Of a stretch of 64,000 nucleotides of DNA, positions 9,301-21,007 are shown one piece after another. A program made the position numbers and the translations under genes. Numbering within the stretch: the first letter of the stretch is position 1; the number at the start of each line of letters is the position of its first letter. The stretch spans positions 1,860,001 to 1,924,000 of the forward strand of contig NC_014924.1 of assembly GCF_000185965.1 (NCBI RefSeq). Reading direction: 5' to 3'. The DNA is from Pseudoxanthomonas suwonensis 11-1. GTDB taxonomy: Bacteria; Pseudomonadota; Gammaproteobacteria; Xanthomonadales; Xanthomonadaceae. The notes beneath the pieces were generated by a model that saw nothing but the letters and a program-made list of their open reading frames with translations, had not been told where the DNA came from and searched no databases.

Positions 9301-9527
9301 TGCCCGGCGTCGTCGCGCAGGCGTTCGACCGCCTCTTCGGACGACTCGAAGCCGTCGAGGGCGAACTTGCCGCGGGCGCGGGAAATGGCGTCATCCACGC
9401 TCTTGCGCAGGATGATGCGGCTGCCGTCCAGCTCGACCTTCAGCAGGGTGCCCTTGGTCAGGCCCAGGGCGTCACGCACGGCCTTCGGCAGCGTGATCTG
9501 GCCACGCTCGGCCACGGTCGCTTCCAT
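9297..9527 (-). CDS. AbrB/MazE-type antitoxin (VapB-like)
   Basis: A 76-residue protein with the swapped-hairpin AbrB DNA-binding fold: [20 protein letters not shown], then a short helix and the [12 protein letters not shown] strand. The acidic C-terminus (about 45-76) would wrap the PIN partner. The start was set at ATG 9527, which has GGAG 8 bases upstream; a longer frame would run through the operator. It is the first gene of a vapB-vapC-acnB series on the minus strand and is expected to autoregulate. Confidence 0.83.
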   Translation of the reverse strand: MEATVAERGQITLPKAVRDALGLTKGTLLKVELDGSRIILRKSVDDAISRARGKFALDGFESSEEAVERLRDDAGQ

Positions 9528-9546
9528 GGGGGGATCTCCGCCAGCT

Positions 9547-9586
9547 GGTATGCGGCCATGATACATACCATTTCATGCATACTCAA
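9547..9586 (-). promoter_or_regulatory. Promoter and operator of the vapBC module
   Basis: On the minus strand TTGAGT (9586-9581) and TATCAT (9563-9558) are separated by exactly 17 bp, a good sigma-70 promoter. An inverted repeat, GGTATG and CATACC with an 11-bp spacer (9547-9569), covers the -10 box, fitting repression by the VapB/VapC complex. Predicted transcription starts about 25 bases before vapB. Confidence 0.65.
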
Positions 9587-9716
9587 TCCGGCGTACCGTC
9601 TGCTGGCCTACAGTGGGCGGGCAAAGACGGACCTGTCATGCAGACGGACCAATAATACCCAGCTGAAACCTTCAGCCGCCCCGGCGGCTCCCCCTCCAAG
9701 CCAGAGGAGCCTCGCA

Positions 9717-12470
<2,754 letters not shown>

Positions 12471-12493
12471 GCCGCGTCGCCAGGGTCATGACC

Positions 12494-12525
12494 GGAAAGC
12501 CCCGCGGATGCGGGGCTTTCCTTTT
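12494..12525. terminator. Bidirectional terminator between acnA and the lipoprotein gene
   Basis: GGAAAGCCCCGC pairs perfectly with GCGGGGCTTTCC (12 bp) across GGAT and is followed by TTTT on the plus strand. It lies 23 bases after the acnA stop. Confidence 0.85.
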
Positions 12526-12542
12526 GCGGAAGACCGATGCGG

Positions 12543-12995
12543 TTAGCGGCGTTCCCAGCTGGCGTGCAGCAGGCGCCAGTCCCCGCCCTCCTCGCGCCAT
12601 CCCGTGGTCACGTCCCAGGCGCCGCCTCGCTCGGGGAGGAAACGGCCGCTGCCTCCGGTCGCCAGTGCGGAAAAGCGTATGGTCGCGCTGCTGCCCTGCA
12701 CCTCGACTTCGGCCGGTCCGAAGGTAAGGCCGACGCGCTGGTTGGCCAGCACCTGCGCGCGGACCATCTGCTGCAGCGCATCACGATCAATGCCGCCATT
12801 GCCGACGAAATCCCCGGACACGTGCTCCATGAAGCGCGCCGGCGCACGTTCCTCCAGCGCCTGCTGCATCTGCCCAAGCGTGTTCCGCAGCTGTTCTTCA
12901 GGGGGTTCGCGCGTGCAGCCGGCCGCCAGGAGCAGCAGCGTGCATAGTGCGAGGGCCCTGGCCAGTGGCCGGGGAAACAGGTTGATAGTCGCCAT
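12543..12995 (-). CDS. Putative lipoprotein with NTF2/SnoaL-like domain
   Basis: About 150 residues. The N-terminus ([17 protein letters not shown] then [10 protein letters not shown]) is a lipoprotein-type signal with the acylated cysteine near residue 27. The mature part starts with a helix ([23 protein letters not shown]) and ends with a curved beta sheet containing [16 protein letters not shown], the pattern of NTF2-like (DUF4440/SnoaL) folds. An alternative ATG lies 18 bases upstream (12996-13013 adds MEKSKS); neither start has a strong ribosome site. It is convergent with acnA and divergent from rpfB. Function unknown. Confidence 0.7.
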   Translation of the reverse strand: MATINLFPRPLARALALCTLLLLAAGCTREPPEEQLRNTLGQMQQALEERAPARFMEHVSGDFVGNGGIDRDALQQMVRAQVLANQRVGLTFGPAEVEVQGSSATIRFSALATGGSGRFLPERGGAWDVTTGWREEGGDWRLLHASWERR

Positions 12996-13105
12996 CGACT
13001 TCGACTTTTCCATCCGTAACGGTATGCTCCGCACCGGAACGCCGGCCCCATGACGGCGTGGCAGAACTGATGCAGACGCAAGACTACTCCTCGGGAGGGA
13101 GCTCA

Positions 13106-14812
13106 ATGAATCCGGATCGTCCCTGGCTGCAGAGCTATCCGAAAGGTGTGCCCGCTGAAATCGATCCGGACCAGTACCGGTCCGTGGCCGCGGTCTTCGA
13201 CGCGACCGTTGCCCGTTATGCCGACCGTCCCGCCTACCGCAACTTCGGCAAGACCATCACCTATCGCGAAGCCGACGTGCTGGCCAACCAGTTCGCGGCC
13301 TACCTGCTGGGCGAGCTCGGCCTGAAGAAGGGCGACCGCGTCGCCCTGATGATGCCCAACTGCCTGCAGTACCCGATCGCCACCTTCGGCATCCTGCGCG
13401 CAGGCCTGACCGTGGTGAACGTCAACCCGCTGTACACCGCGCGCGAGCTGAAGCACCAGCTGGTCGACGCCGGCGCCGCGGCGATCGTGGTGGTCGACAA
13501 CTTCGGCCACACCGTGCAGGAAGTGCTGGCCGAGACCCCGCTCAAGCAGGTGATCACCACCGGCCTGGGCGACATGCTGGGCTTCCCCAAGGGCGCCATC
13601 GTCAACTTCGTGCTGAAGTACGTGAAGAAGATGGTGCCGGAGTACGACATCCCCGGCGCCGTGCGCTTCAGGGACGCGCTGGCCGCGGGCAAGCGCCACA
13701 CCCTGCCGCAGGTCGACATCGACCCGTCCGACATCGCCTTCCTGCAGTACACCGGCGGCACCACCGGCGTGGCCAAGGGCGCGATGCTCACCCACCGCAA
13801 CCTGGTCGCGAACATGCGCCAGGCCTCGGCGTGGCTGAGCCCGAACGACCTGCGCCCCGGCGAGGAGGTGATCATCACCGCCCTGCCGCTGTACCACATC
13901 TTCGCGCTTACGGCGAACGGCCTGGTGTTCATGGAGCTCGGTGGCCTCAACCACCTGATCACCAATCCGCGCGACATGCCGAACTTCGTCAAGGAGCTGA
14001 AGACCTCCGGCTTCACCGCGATCACCGGCGTCAACACCCTGTTCAACGGCCTGCTCAACACCCCCGGCTTCGACGAGGTGGACTTCTCCAAGCTCAAGAT
14101 CGCCCTGGGCGGTGGCATGGCCGTGCAGCGCGCCGTGGCCGAGCGCTGGAAGAAGGTCACCGGCGTGACCCTGGTCGAGGCCTATGGCCTGACCGAAACC
14201 TCGCCGGCCGCCTGCATCAACCCGCTGGACCTCAAGGAGTTCAACGGCGCCATCGGCCTGCCGATCCCCTCGACCGACGTGTGCATCAAGGACGAGGACG
14301 GCAAGGTGCTGCCGCTGGGCGAGATCGGCGAGCTGTGCATCAAGGGCCCGCAGGTGATGAAGGGCTACTGGCAGCGTCCGGAGGAGACCGCCAAGACCAT
14401 CGACGCCGATGGCTGGCTGCACACCGGCGACATGGCCCGCATCGACGAGCAGGGCTTCGTCTACATCGTCGACCGCAAGAAGGACATGATCCTGGTCTCG
14501 GGCTTCAACGTGTACCCGAACGAGATCGAGGACGTGGTCGCGGCCATGCCCGGCGTGCTGGAAGTGGCCGCCGTGGGCGTGCCGAACGAGCATTCCGGCG
14601 AGGTGGTCAAGCTGTTCGTGGTCAAGAAGGATCCGGCGCTGACCGCCGAGGACATCAAGGCCTACTGCCGCCAGGCGCTGACCGGCTACAAGCAGCCGCG
14701 CCAGATCGAGTTCCGCGACGAGCTGCCCAAGAGCAACGTCGGCAAGATCCTGCGCAAGGAACTGCGTGACCCGGCGCCGGCGAAGACCGACGAGGCGCCG
14801 GCCGCGCACTGA
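13106..14812 (+). CDS. rpfB: Long-chain acyl-CoA ligase, RpfB/FadD
   Basis: A 568-residue fatty acyl-CoA ligase of the adenylate-forming family. The ATP-binding P-loop [13 protein letters not shown] starts at residue 215; the YGLTE motif and the C-terminal GWLHTGD and VDRKKD motifs follow. It activates fatty acids to CoA thioesters; in Xanthomonas RpfB is the FadD that removes the DSF signal fatty acid and feeds beta-oxidation. The start ATG has a GGGAGGGAG ribosome site. It lies directly upstream of rpfF on the same strand, separated by a strong terminator, as in the Xanthomonas rpf cluster. Identity as a FadD is certain; the rpfB name rests on position. Confidence 0.94.
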   Translation: MNPDRPWLQSYPKGVPAEIDPDQYRSVAAVFDATVARYADRPAYRNFGKTITYREADVLANQFAAYLLGELGLKKGDRVALMMPNCLQYPIATFGILRAGLTVVNVNPLYTARELKHQLVDAGAAAIVVVDNFGHTVQEVLAETPLKQVITTGLGDMLGFPKGAIVNFVLKYVKKMVPEYDIPGAVRFRDALAAGKRHTLPQVDIDPSDIAFLQYTGGTTGVAKGAMLTHRNLVANMRQASAWLSPNDLRPGEEVIITALPLYHIFALTANGLVFMELGGLNHLITNPRDMPNFVKELKTSGFTAITGVNTLFNGLLNTPGFDEVDFSKLKIALGGGMAVQRAVAERWKKVTGVTLVEAYGLTETSPAACINPLDLKEFNGAIGLPIPSTDVCIKDEDGKVLPLGEIGELCIKGPQVMKGYWQRPEETAKTIDADGWLHTGDMARIDEQGFVYIVDRKKDMILVSGFNVYPNEIEDVVAAMPGVLEVAAVGVPNEHSGEVVKLFVVKKDPALTAEDIKAYCRQALTGYKQPRQIEFRDELPKSNVGKILRKELRDPAPAKTDEAPAAH

Positions 14813-14860
14813 TCCAGCGCGCCCCCCGGGAAAACATCCCCGGGCCAGCACCACGGGACG

Positions 14861-14893
14861 AAAGGCGCGCCGCGCAACCGGCGCGCCTTTTCC
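14861..14893 (+). terminator. Rho-independent terminator after rpfB
   Basis: AAAGGCGCGCC and GGCGCGCCTTT form an 11-bp perfect stem across an 8-base loop, followed by TCCTTTT. It separates rpfB from rpfF, so rpfF probably also has its own promoter in the remaining 100 bases. Confidence 0.85.
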
Positions 14894-14937
14894 TTTTGGT
14901 TCCGGGCGGTTACACGACCGCGGTGTAGGATCGCCGG

Positions 14938-14954
14938 CGTACGAACATCGTACG
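14938..14954. promoter_or_regulatory. Perfect palindrome upstream of rpfF
   Basis: CGTACGA-ACA-TCGTACG is a 7-bp perfect inverted repeat ending 39 bases before the rpfF start codon. It could be an operator over the rpfF promoter or a small leader hairpin; its binding protein is unknown. Confidence 0.45.
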
Positions 14955-14993
14955 TCCATCGATCACCACCCCCTTGTCCCTGGAGAGCTGGCA

Positions 14994-15860
14994 ATGACCA
15001 CCATCGAGAAGCTGCGCCTTGCCCATTACCCCACCATCCGCGTGGAGGGACCGGCCGACGGCAGCGCGCACTGGCTCTACATGCACGCCGATGCCGACAC
15101 CGGCGTCCGCCCCTGCTGCCGCTTCGAGATGCTGGAGGACATGTGGAGCTACATGAGCGCCATGACCCTGGCGCCCGACCAGCGCGCACCCGGCCAGCTG
15201 CGCCACTTCGTGCTGGCCTCGGCGGCCGGCGCCTACAACCTCGGTGGCGACCTGGACCTGTTCATGCGCCTGATCCGCGCCGGCGACCGCGGGCAGCTGC
15301 TGGCCTATGCCCGACGCTGCGTGGAAGGCGTGCACCACGTCCATACCGGCTTCGGGGGCGACGTCCACACCGTGGCCCTGATCCAGGGCGATGCCCTCGG
15401 CGGCGGCCTGGAGATGGCGCTGGCCTGCCACACCATCGTTGCCGAGGAAGGCGTGGGCATGGGCCTGCCGGAGGTGGTGTTCGGCCTGTTCCCGGGCATG
15501 GGCGCGTACTCGTTCCTGTGCAAGCGGGTTAGCCCGCGCCTGGCCGAGAAGATGATCCTCGGCGGCGAGATCCATTCCAGCGAGGAGATGCACCGGCTGG
15601 GCGTGGTCGACGTGCTGGTACCCAGGGGCGAAGGCGAGGCCGCGGTGCGCGAACTGATCCGGCAGCACCAGCGCACCCCGCACGCGCAGCTGGCAATGAA
15701 CGCGGTGCGCAGTATCGGCCAGCCGGTGACCCATGCCGAGCTGCTGGCGATCACCGAGGTCTGGGTGGATACCGCACTGGCCCTGGGCGAGAAGTCGCTG
15801 CGGACCATGGAGCGGATCGTGCGTGCGCAGACCCGTCGCGCGGGCATGCAGGCGGCCTGA
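14994..15860 (+). CDS. rpfF: DSF synthase, crotonase-family acyl-ACP dehydratase/thioesterase
   Basis: A 288-residue enoyl-CoA hydratase-fold enzyme that makes the diffusible signal factor (cis-2-unsaturated fatty acids) from 3-hydroxyacyl-ACP by dehydration and thioester cleavage. The two catalytic glutamates of Xanthomonas RpfF (Glu141 and Glu161) correspond to Glu140 (GGGLEMALACH) and Glu160 (MGLPEVVFGLFPGMGAYS) here, and the total length is one residue shorter. The start ATG has TGGAG upstream. It converges on rpfC, whose product binds RpfF to hold signal synthesis low in Xanthomonas. The tail-to-tail arrangement is the standard rpf layout. Confidence 0.96.
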   Translation: MTTIEKLRLAHYPTIRVEGPADGSAHWLYMHADADTGVRPCCRFEMLEDMWSYMSAMTLAPDQRAPGQLRHFVLASAAGAYNLGGDLDLFMRLIRAGDRGQLLAYARRCVEGVHHVHTGFGGDVHTVALIQGDALGGGLEMALACHTIVAEEGVGMGLPEVVFGLFPGMGAYSFLCKRVSPRLAEKMILGGEIHSSEEMHRLGVVDVLVPRGEGEAAVRELIRQHQRTPHAQLAMNAVRSIGQPVTHAELLAITEVWVDTALALGEKSLRTMERIVRAQTRRAGMQAA

Positions 15861-15875
15861 GCGTGCGGGGCGGCC

Positions 15876-15902
15876 GGCCCGGCGCGATGGCATCGCCGGG
15901 CC
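15876..15902. terminator. Hairpin between convergent rpfF and rpfC
   Basis: GGCCCGGCG pairs with CGCCGGGCC (9 bp perfect) across a 9-base loop in the 66-base gap between the two stop codons. There is no T run on either side, so termination here may be weak. Confidence 0.5.
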
Positions 15903-15926
15903 CTGCCGCGACCGGCGCATGGCGGA

Positions 15927-18137
15927 TCAGTCGTTGCTGTCGCGGGCCTCGCCCGCCCGTCCGGTGCGCGCGTCAAGGGCACGCCGGCCTTCGGCCAGGG
16001 CATCGACCAGCCGTTCCAGCTGCTCGCGCCACTGGGTACGCATCTGGTATTCCGGCAGGCGCATCAGCGCCCCGCCCAGCTCGGCGACCCTGACCAGGCC
16101 CATGTTCGCCGCCACGCCCTTGATCGCGTGGGCATGGTCGCGCAGCCGCGACCAGTCGCCCTCGTCGCCGGCCTGCTGCATCGAGGCCACGCAGCCCTCC
16201 GCGTCGACCAGGCAATGGCGTACGAACTCGCGCTCGAAGGCCAGGCCCATGCCCATCGCCGCCAGTTCGTCCAGCACCGACGGATCGAGCACAGTGCCCG
16301 CATTGCCCGCGCCAGTGGAGCCGATGGTCGATACCGGTCGCGGCTCGCCCGGAAGTCCGGGCTGGCCCGGGCGACGCGAACGCTTCAGCGCCGCGTCGGC
16401 AAGTACGTCGAGCAGGCGCGATGCTGCGACCGGCTTGGCCAGGAAGGCGTAGGCCCCGGCCTTCTCGCAGCGCTGGATCGATTCGGGGGTGACGTCGGCG
16501 CTGAGGATCACCACCGGGGTCTGCGGACCGCCGCCGGCCTGGATCACGCGCAGCTGGCGCAGCAGGTCCAGCCCGCTGATGCCGGGCATGTGCAGGTCCA
16601 CCACGGCCACGTCGTAGTCGCGCACGGCCATGGCGTCGAGCACCTCCTCGCCGCCGGCCACGCAGGTGACCTTGTGCCCGGCCTTCTGCAGCAGGCGCTG
16701 CAGGACCATGCGGTTGGCCTCGTAGTCGTCGGCCACCAGCACCTGCATGCTGCGCACCCGCGCGCGGTGGCGCAGGAACGGGTCGGCGAAGGCGATGACC
16801 TTGCCGTCGTCGCTGGGTGCGGCCTCGACCTCGGCTTCCTGGCCCGGCTCCAGCACCGCGACCCGGCGCGGCTCGGCCGCCGCCTGGAACGGGATCTCGA
16901 ACCAGAACCGGCTGCCGCGCGGCTCCAGGTTCTCGTAGCCGATCCGGCCACCCATGGCCTCGACAAGGCCGCGGGCGATCGTCGTGCCCAGACCGGTGCC
17001 GCCATAGCGTCGGGCCAGGCCGGCGTCGGCCTGTTCGAAAGCCTCGAACAGCCGCTCGCGCATGGATTCGGGGATGCCGATGCCAGTGTCGCTGACCGCG
17101 AAGCGCAGCCGCACGACCTGGCCATCGCTGGCGCCGGCCAGCGACACATCCACCCTCACCCGCCCGGCGTCGGTGAACTTCACCGCATTGCCGACCAGGT
17201 TCAGCAGCACCTGGCGCAGGTGGACCGCATCGCCGTGCACCAGCGACGGCACCGCGTCCTCCACCACCACCAGGTACTCGAGCTGCTTCTGCCGCGCCTG
17301 CGGCTGCAGGATCAGGCCGATCGAATCCACCGCCTCGCGCGGCGAGAAGTTCTCCGGGCTGAGCTTGACCTTGCCGGCCTCGATCGCGGAGATGTCCAGC
17401 ACGTCCTCGACCAGGCCCATCAGGCTGCGGGTCGAGGCCTGGATGGTGCGCAGGCACTCGCGCTGCTCGCTGTCCAGCGGGGTGGTTGAGAGCAGCTCGG
17501 TCATGCCGGCCAGGCCGTTGAGCGGGGTCCGGAACTCGTGGCTCATGTTGGCCAGGAACCGGCTCTTGGCCTCGCTGGCGCGCTGCGCCTCCTCGGTGGC
17601 GCGGGTCAGCTGGCGCAGCAGGCTGGACAGATACATCGGCACCGCCACCAGGCCGGCCAGCAGGCCCAGGCCCAGCGCACGCACCGAGTGCCAGAACTCG
17701 GTGGCCCAGACCACGGTGCCGAAGCTGGCGACCGCCATCGCCACCGCCGCCAGCAGGTAGCGGTTGCCGTAGCGCAGGCCGTTGCCGATGGTGACCCACA
17801 TCACCACGATGTAGACCCAGGCCAGCGGCTCGCCCATGCGGATCATGCCGGCGGCCATCAGCCCGTAGTCGGCAAGCATGCCGACCGCGCGCCGCACGTC
17901 CGAGCGCCCGGGCCTGGCCAGCAGCCACCCGAAGATGGCCAGGCTCAGCGCCAGCCCGCCCAGCACGATCGCAAGCACGTCGCGGTACTGCACAGGGTCC
18001 AGCCCGGCGCGCGAGGACGGCAGCAGGACGTAGGACAGGATCAGCAGGATCAGGACGATGCGCACCAGCGCCTGGCCGTGCTCGCTGTCCGGCCGCCGCA
18101 CCAGGCGCTGCTTCAGCCAGTCCCAGGCGCTAGCCAC
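15927..18137 (-). CDS. rpfC: DSF sensor, hybrid histidine kinase
   Basis: A 736-residue hybrid sensor kinase. Residues 1-175 hold about five membrane segments (the DSF input domain). The dimerisation/phosphoacceptor helix has His200 in FLANMSHEFRTPLNG; the ATPase domain carries NLVGNAVKFTD, DTGIGIP and GGTGLG. The receiver spans about 464-585 with Asp514 in DVAVVDLHMPG, and the HPt domain has His670 in RDHAHAIKGVAANMG. These match His198, Asp512 and His657 of Xanthomonas RpfC in order. It senses DSF and passes phosphate to RpfG. Its start lies inside the end of rpfG (8-base overlap), so the two are translationally coupled with no rpfH between them. Confidence 0.97.
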   Translation of the reverse strand: MASAWDWLKQRLVRRPDSEHGQALVRIVLILLILSYVLLPSSRAGLDPVQYRDVLAIVLGGLALSLAIFGWLLARPGRSDVRRAVGMLADYGLMAAGMIRMGEPLAWVYIVVMWVTIGNGLRYGNRYLLAAVAMAVASFGTVVWATEFWHSVRALGLGLLAGLVAVPMYLSSLLRQLTRATEEAQRASEAKSRFLANMSHEFRTPLNGLAGMTELLSTTPLDSEQRECLRTIQASTRSLMGLVEDVLDISAIEAGKVKLSPENFSPREAVDSIGLILQPQARQKQLEYLVVVEDAVPSLVHGDAVHLRQVLLNLVGNAVKFTDAGRVRVDVSLAGASDGQVVRLRFAVSDTGIGIPESMRERLFEAFEQADAGLARRYGGTGLGTTIARGLVEAMGGRIGYENLEPRGSRFWFEIPFQAAAEPRRVAVLEPGQEAEVEAAPSDDGKVIAFADPFLRHRARVRSMQVLVADDYEANRMVLQRLLQKAGHKVTCVAGGEEVLDAMAVRDYDVAVVDLHMPGISGLDLLRQLRVIQAGGGPQTPVVILSADVTPESIQRCEKAGAYAFLAKPVAASRLLDVLADAALKRSRRPGQPGLPGEPRPVSTIGSTGAGNAGTVLDPSVLDELAAMGMGLAFEREFVRHCLVDAEGCVASMQQAGDEGDWSRLRDHAHAIKGVAANMGLVRVAELGGALMRLPEYQMRTQWREQLERLVDALAEGRRALDARTGRAGEARDSND

Positions 18138-19200
18138 CGGCAGCCTCCCCGAGCGGCCGCGGCGAGGCGGCGGAGAACTGCTCGCAGATCATCAGCAGGC
18201 GCTCGCGCGCCCGCAGTAGCGCGTCCACGCAGGCCGGGTCGAACAGCCGCCCACGCTGGGCGCAGAGATAGGCCAGGGCGGCGTCGATGGTCCACGCCTC
18301 CTTGTACGGGCGCCGCGAGATCAGCGCGTCGAACACGTCGGCCACGGCCACGATCCGCGCCTCCAGCGGGATCGCCTCGCCGGCCAGGCCGTCCGGGTAG
18401 CCGCTGCCGTCCCAGCGCTCGTGGTGGCGCAGGGCGATCAGGGCACCGGCCTGGATGAAGCGGTTGGGGCTGTCGGCCAGCAGTTCGTAGCCGATCCGCG
18501 GATGGCGGCGCATGACCTCCGTTTCTTCGGGGGTCAGCTGCCCGGCCTTCATCAGCACCGAGTCCGGGATCGCGATCTTGCCCATGTCGTGCAGGGGCGC
18601 GGCCGCCTCGATGGTGCGGACCTCCTCCTCGGGCAGGCCCAGCGACTCGGCGATCAGCGAGGCCACCCGGGACATGCGTTCCAGGTGCGAGTTGGTGCCG
18701 GCGTCGCGGAACTCGATCGCCCGCGCCAGCCGCGACAGGGTCTCGCGCTCGCGCTCCTCGACCTCGTGCATGCTCGCCAGCAGGCGCTGTTCCAGCGACA
18801 GCGCGCGTTGCTTGACGGTCTCGGCCTGCTGCCGCAGCTGCAGCAGGTTGTGGCAGCGAGCGCGCAGCTCGCGCGGGCGCACCGGCTTGACCAGGAAGTC
18901 GATCACCCCGGCCTCCAGCGCGGCCTGGCGGATCGGCTCGTCGCCGACCACGGTGATCAGGATGATGGGGATGTCCCGGTGCCGCGGCAGGCGCCGGAAG
19001 CGGCGCGCGAACTCCAGCCCGTCCATCCCGGGCATGCGGTAGTCCAGCAGCAGCAGGTCGACCGGATTGTCCTCGCACCAGGCAAGCGCCTGGCGTGCAT
19101 CGCCGAAGTCGTGCACCTTCAGCTCGGAGGCGATGTCCTCGATGATGTGACGAAGCATCGTGCGTGCCGATGCCTGGTCGTCGACGATGGCGATATCCAA
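18130..19200 (-). CDS. rpfG: Response regulator with HD-GYP cyclic-di-GMP phosphodiesterase
   Basis: A 356-residue regulator: receiver domain with Asp53 (LLLLDYRMPGMDG) at residues 1-120, a coiled linker, then an HD-GYP domain with His204-Asp205 (LHDMGKIAIPD) and GSGYPDG at 265-271. It degrades cyclic-di-GMP after phosphorylation through RpfC, linking DSF to exoenzyme, biofilm and motility genes. The only usable in-frame start is TTG 19200, which places the first beta strand (DIAIVDDQ) at residue 2; no strong ribosome site is seen. A weak -10 box, TATGCT, lies at 19239-19234. It is first in the rpfG-rpfC operon. Confidence 0.96.
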   Translation of the reverse strand: MDIAIVDDQASARTMLRHIIEDIASELKVHDFGDARQALAWCEDNPVDLLLLDYRMPGMDGLEFARRFRRLPRHRDIPIILITVVGDEPIRQAALEAGVIDFLVKPVRPRELRARCHNLLQLRQQAETVKQRALSLEQRLLASMHEVEERERETLSRLARAIEFRDAGTNSHLERMSRVASLIAESLGLPEEEVRTIEAAAPLHDMGKIAIPDSVLMKAGQLTPEETEVMRRHPRIGYELLADSPNRFIQAGALIALRHHERWDGSGYPDGLAGEAIPLEARIVAVADVFDALISRRPYKEAWTIDAALAYLCAQRGRLFDPACVDALLRARERLLMICEQFSAASPRPLGEAAGG

Positions 19201-19281
19201 GGCCTTGCCCGTCCCGCCCGTGGTCCCGGCAGCAGCATAGCGCGCGCGGTCCGTACCGGCACGTATACCCTGCTACCCGTC

Positions 19282-19302
19282 CCGGACCGCTACCCGGTCC
19301 GG
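19282..19302 (-). terminator. Hairpin downstream of lysS
   Basis: CCGGACC and GGTCCGG pair perfectly across a 7-base loop in the lysS-rpfG gap. A second 6-bp hairpin, GGCGTG/CACGCC, lies nearby at about 19314-19335. No T run follows, so this may only reduce read-through from lysS into rpfG. Confidence 0.4.
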
Positions 19303-19354
19303 CCCCTGCCCGGGCGTGCCCCGGGGGACACGCCGGGTCCAACCCCCGCCCTGC

Positions 19355-20884
19355 TCAGCCCGGCTGGCCGGGACGCATGTACGGGAACAGCAGCACGTCG
19401 CGGATCGAGGTGCTGCCGGTCAGCAGCATCACCAGGCGGTCGATGCCGATGCCCAGGCCTCCGGTCGGGGCCATGCCGTACTCCAGCGCGCGGATGTAGT
19501 CGGCGTCGTAGTGCATGGCCTCGTCGTCGCCGCCCTCCTTGGCCGCGACCTGCGCCTGGAAGCGCGCGGCCTGGTCCTCGGGGTCGTTGAGCTCGGAGAA
19601 GCCGTTGGCCAGCTCCTTGCCGTTGATGAACAGCTCGAAGCGGTCGGTGTAGCCCGGCTCGGTGTCCGAGGCGCGCGCCAGCGGGCTGACCTCCACCGGG
19701 TGATCGGTGATGAAGGTCGGCTGGATGAGGGTGTGCTCGACCGTGGCCTCGAAGATCTCCAACAGCAGCTTGCCCCAGCCCCAGGCCGGCTTGACCTTGA
19801 TCCCCAGGCGCTCGCAGTGGCGCAGCAGGGCCTCGCGGTCGGTGCAGTCGGCGGCGCTGATCTCCGGGTTGTGGTGGCGCACGGCCTCGTCCATGCGCCA
19901 GCGCCGGAACGCCGGGCCCAGGTCGATCCTCTGTCCTTCCCACTCCACCTCGGTGGTGCCGAGGACGCTGCGCGCGGTATCGCGGATCACGTTCTCGGTC
20001 AGGTCCATGACCTCGTGGTACGTGGCGTAGGCCTCGTACAGCTCGAGCATGGTGAACTCGGGGTTGTGCCGGGTGGACACGCCCTCGTTGCGGAAGTTGC
20101 GATTGATCTCGTACACCCGCTCCAGGCCGCCGACGACCAGGCGCTTGAGGTACAGCTCCGGCGCCACGCGCAGGTACAGCTGCAGGTCCAGCGCATTGTG
20201 GTGGGTCACGAACGGCCTGGCCGTGGCGCCACCGGGGATGTAGTGCATCATCGGCGTCTCCACTTCCAGGAAGCGGCGCTCGTCCAGCCAGGAGCGGATC
20301 GCACGGATGATCTTGCTGCGCTTGACGAACACCTCGCGCGCCTCGGGGGTCACGATCAGGTCGACGTAGCGCTGGCGGTAGCGCTGCTCCACGTCGCTCA
20401 GGCCGTGCCACTTGTCCGGCAGCGGGCGCAGCGACTTGACCAGCAGGCGCAGGCTGGTGGCCTTGAGCGACAGCTCGCCGGTGCGGGTGCGGGTCAGGCC
20501 GCCCTCGACCGCGACGATGTCGCCGATGTCGAACGACTTGAACGCCTCGTAGGCCTCGCCCAGCACGTTGCCCTGCAGGAACAGCTGGATCCGGCCGGAC
20601 TCGTCCATCACCTGGGCGAAGCTGGCCTTGCCCATCACCCGCTTGGCCATCAGGCGGCCGGCGATGGCCACGGTGCGCGGCAGCGCTTCCAGCGCCTCGC
20701 CGGTCCACTGCCCGGCGTCGGCGAACTCGGCCTGCAGGTCGCCGGCGTAGTCGGCGCGCTTGAAGTCGTTGGGGAAGGCGATGCCGCGCTCGCGCAGGGC
20801 CGCAAGCTTGGCGCGGCGCTCGGCGATCAGGTGGTTCTCGTCGACAGGCGCGACGGCAGGGACGGTTTCGTTGGACTGGCTCAT
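19355..20884 (-). CDS. lysS: Lysine--tRNA ligase (class II)
   Basis: A 509-residue class II lysyl-tRNA synthetase (E. coli LysS 505) that charges tRNA-Lys in the cytoplasm. The N-terminal OB fold is followed by class II motif 2 ([18 protein letters not shown]) and motif 3 ([15 protein letters not shown]). The start was set at ATG 20884 ([11 protein letters not shown]), which matches the usual N-terminal tail; a ribosome site is not obvious. It follows prfB on the same strand with 123 bases between, the conserved prfB-lysS pairing, and precedes rpfG as in Xanthomonas. Confidence 0.97.
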   Translation of the reverse strand: MSQSNETVPAVAPVDENHLIAERRAKLAALRERGIAFPNDFKRADYAGDLQAEFADAGQWTGEALEALPRTVAIAGRLMAKRVMGKASFAQVMDESGRIQLFLQGNVLGEAYEAFKSFDIGDIVAVEGGLTRTRTGELSLKATSLRLLVKSLRPLPDKWHGLSDVEQRYRQRYVDLIVTPEAREVFVKRSKIIRAIRSWLDERRFLEVETPMMHYIPGGATARPFVTHHNALDLQLYLRVAPELYLKRLVVGGLERVYEINRNFRNEGVSTRHNPEFTMLELYEAYATYHEVMDLTENVIRDTARSVLGTTEVEWEGQRIDLGPAFRRWRMDEAVRHHNPEISAADCTDREALLRHCERLGIKVKPAWGWGKLLLEIFEATVEHTLIQPTFITDHPVEVSPLARASDTEPGYTDRFELFINGKELANGFSELNDPEDQAARFQAQVAAKEGGDDEAMHYDADYIRALEYGMAPTGGLGIGIDRLVMLLTGSTSIRDVLLFPYMRPGQPG

Positions 20885-21007
20885 GTTCTGGACCGGACGT
20901 GGCGCGGGGCGCGCCTGGATTCGGGGCACCCGGCGCGCTGTGGGCGCCGGGCCTGTCGTCGTGTTTGCGGACGCGGGTGGCGGGCTGGCGGCCGGGGCCG
21001 CCGCGGG

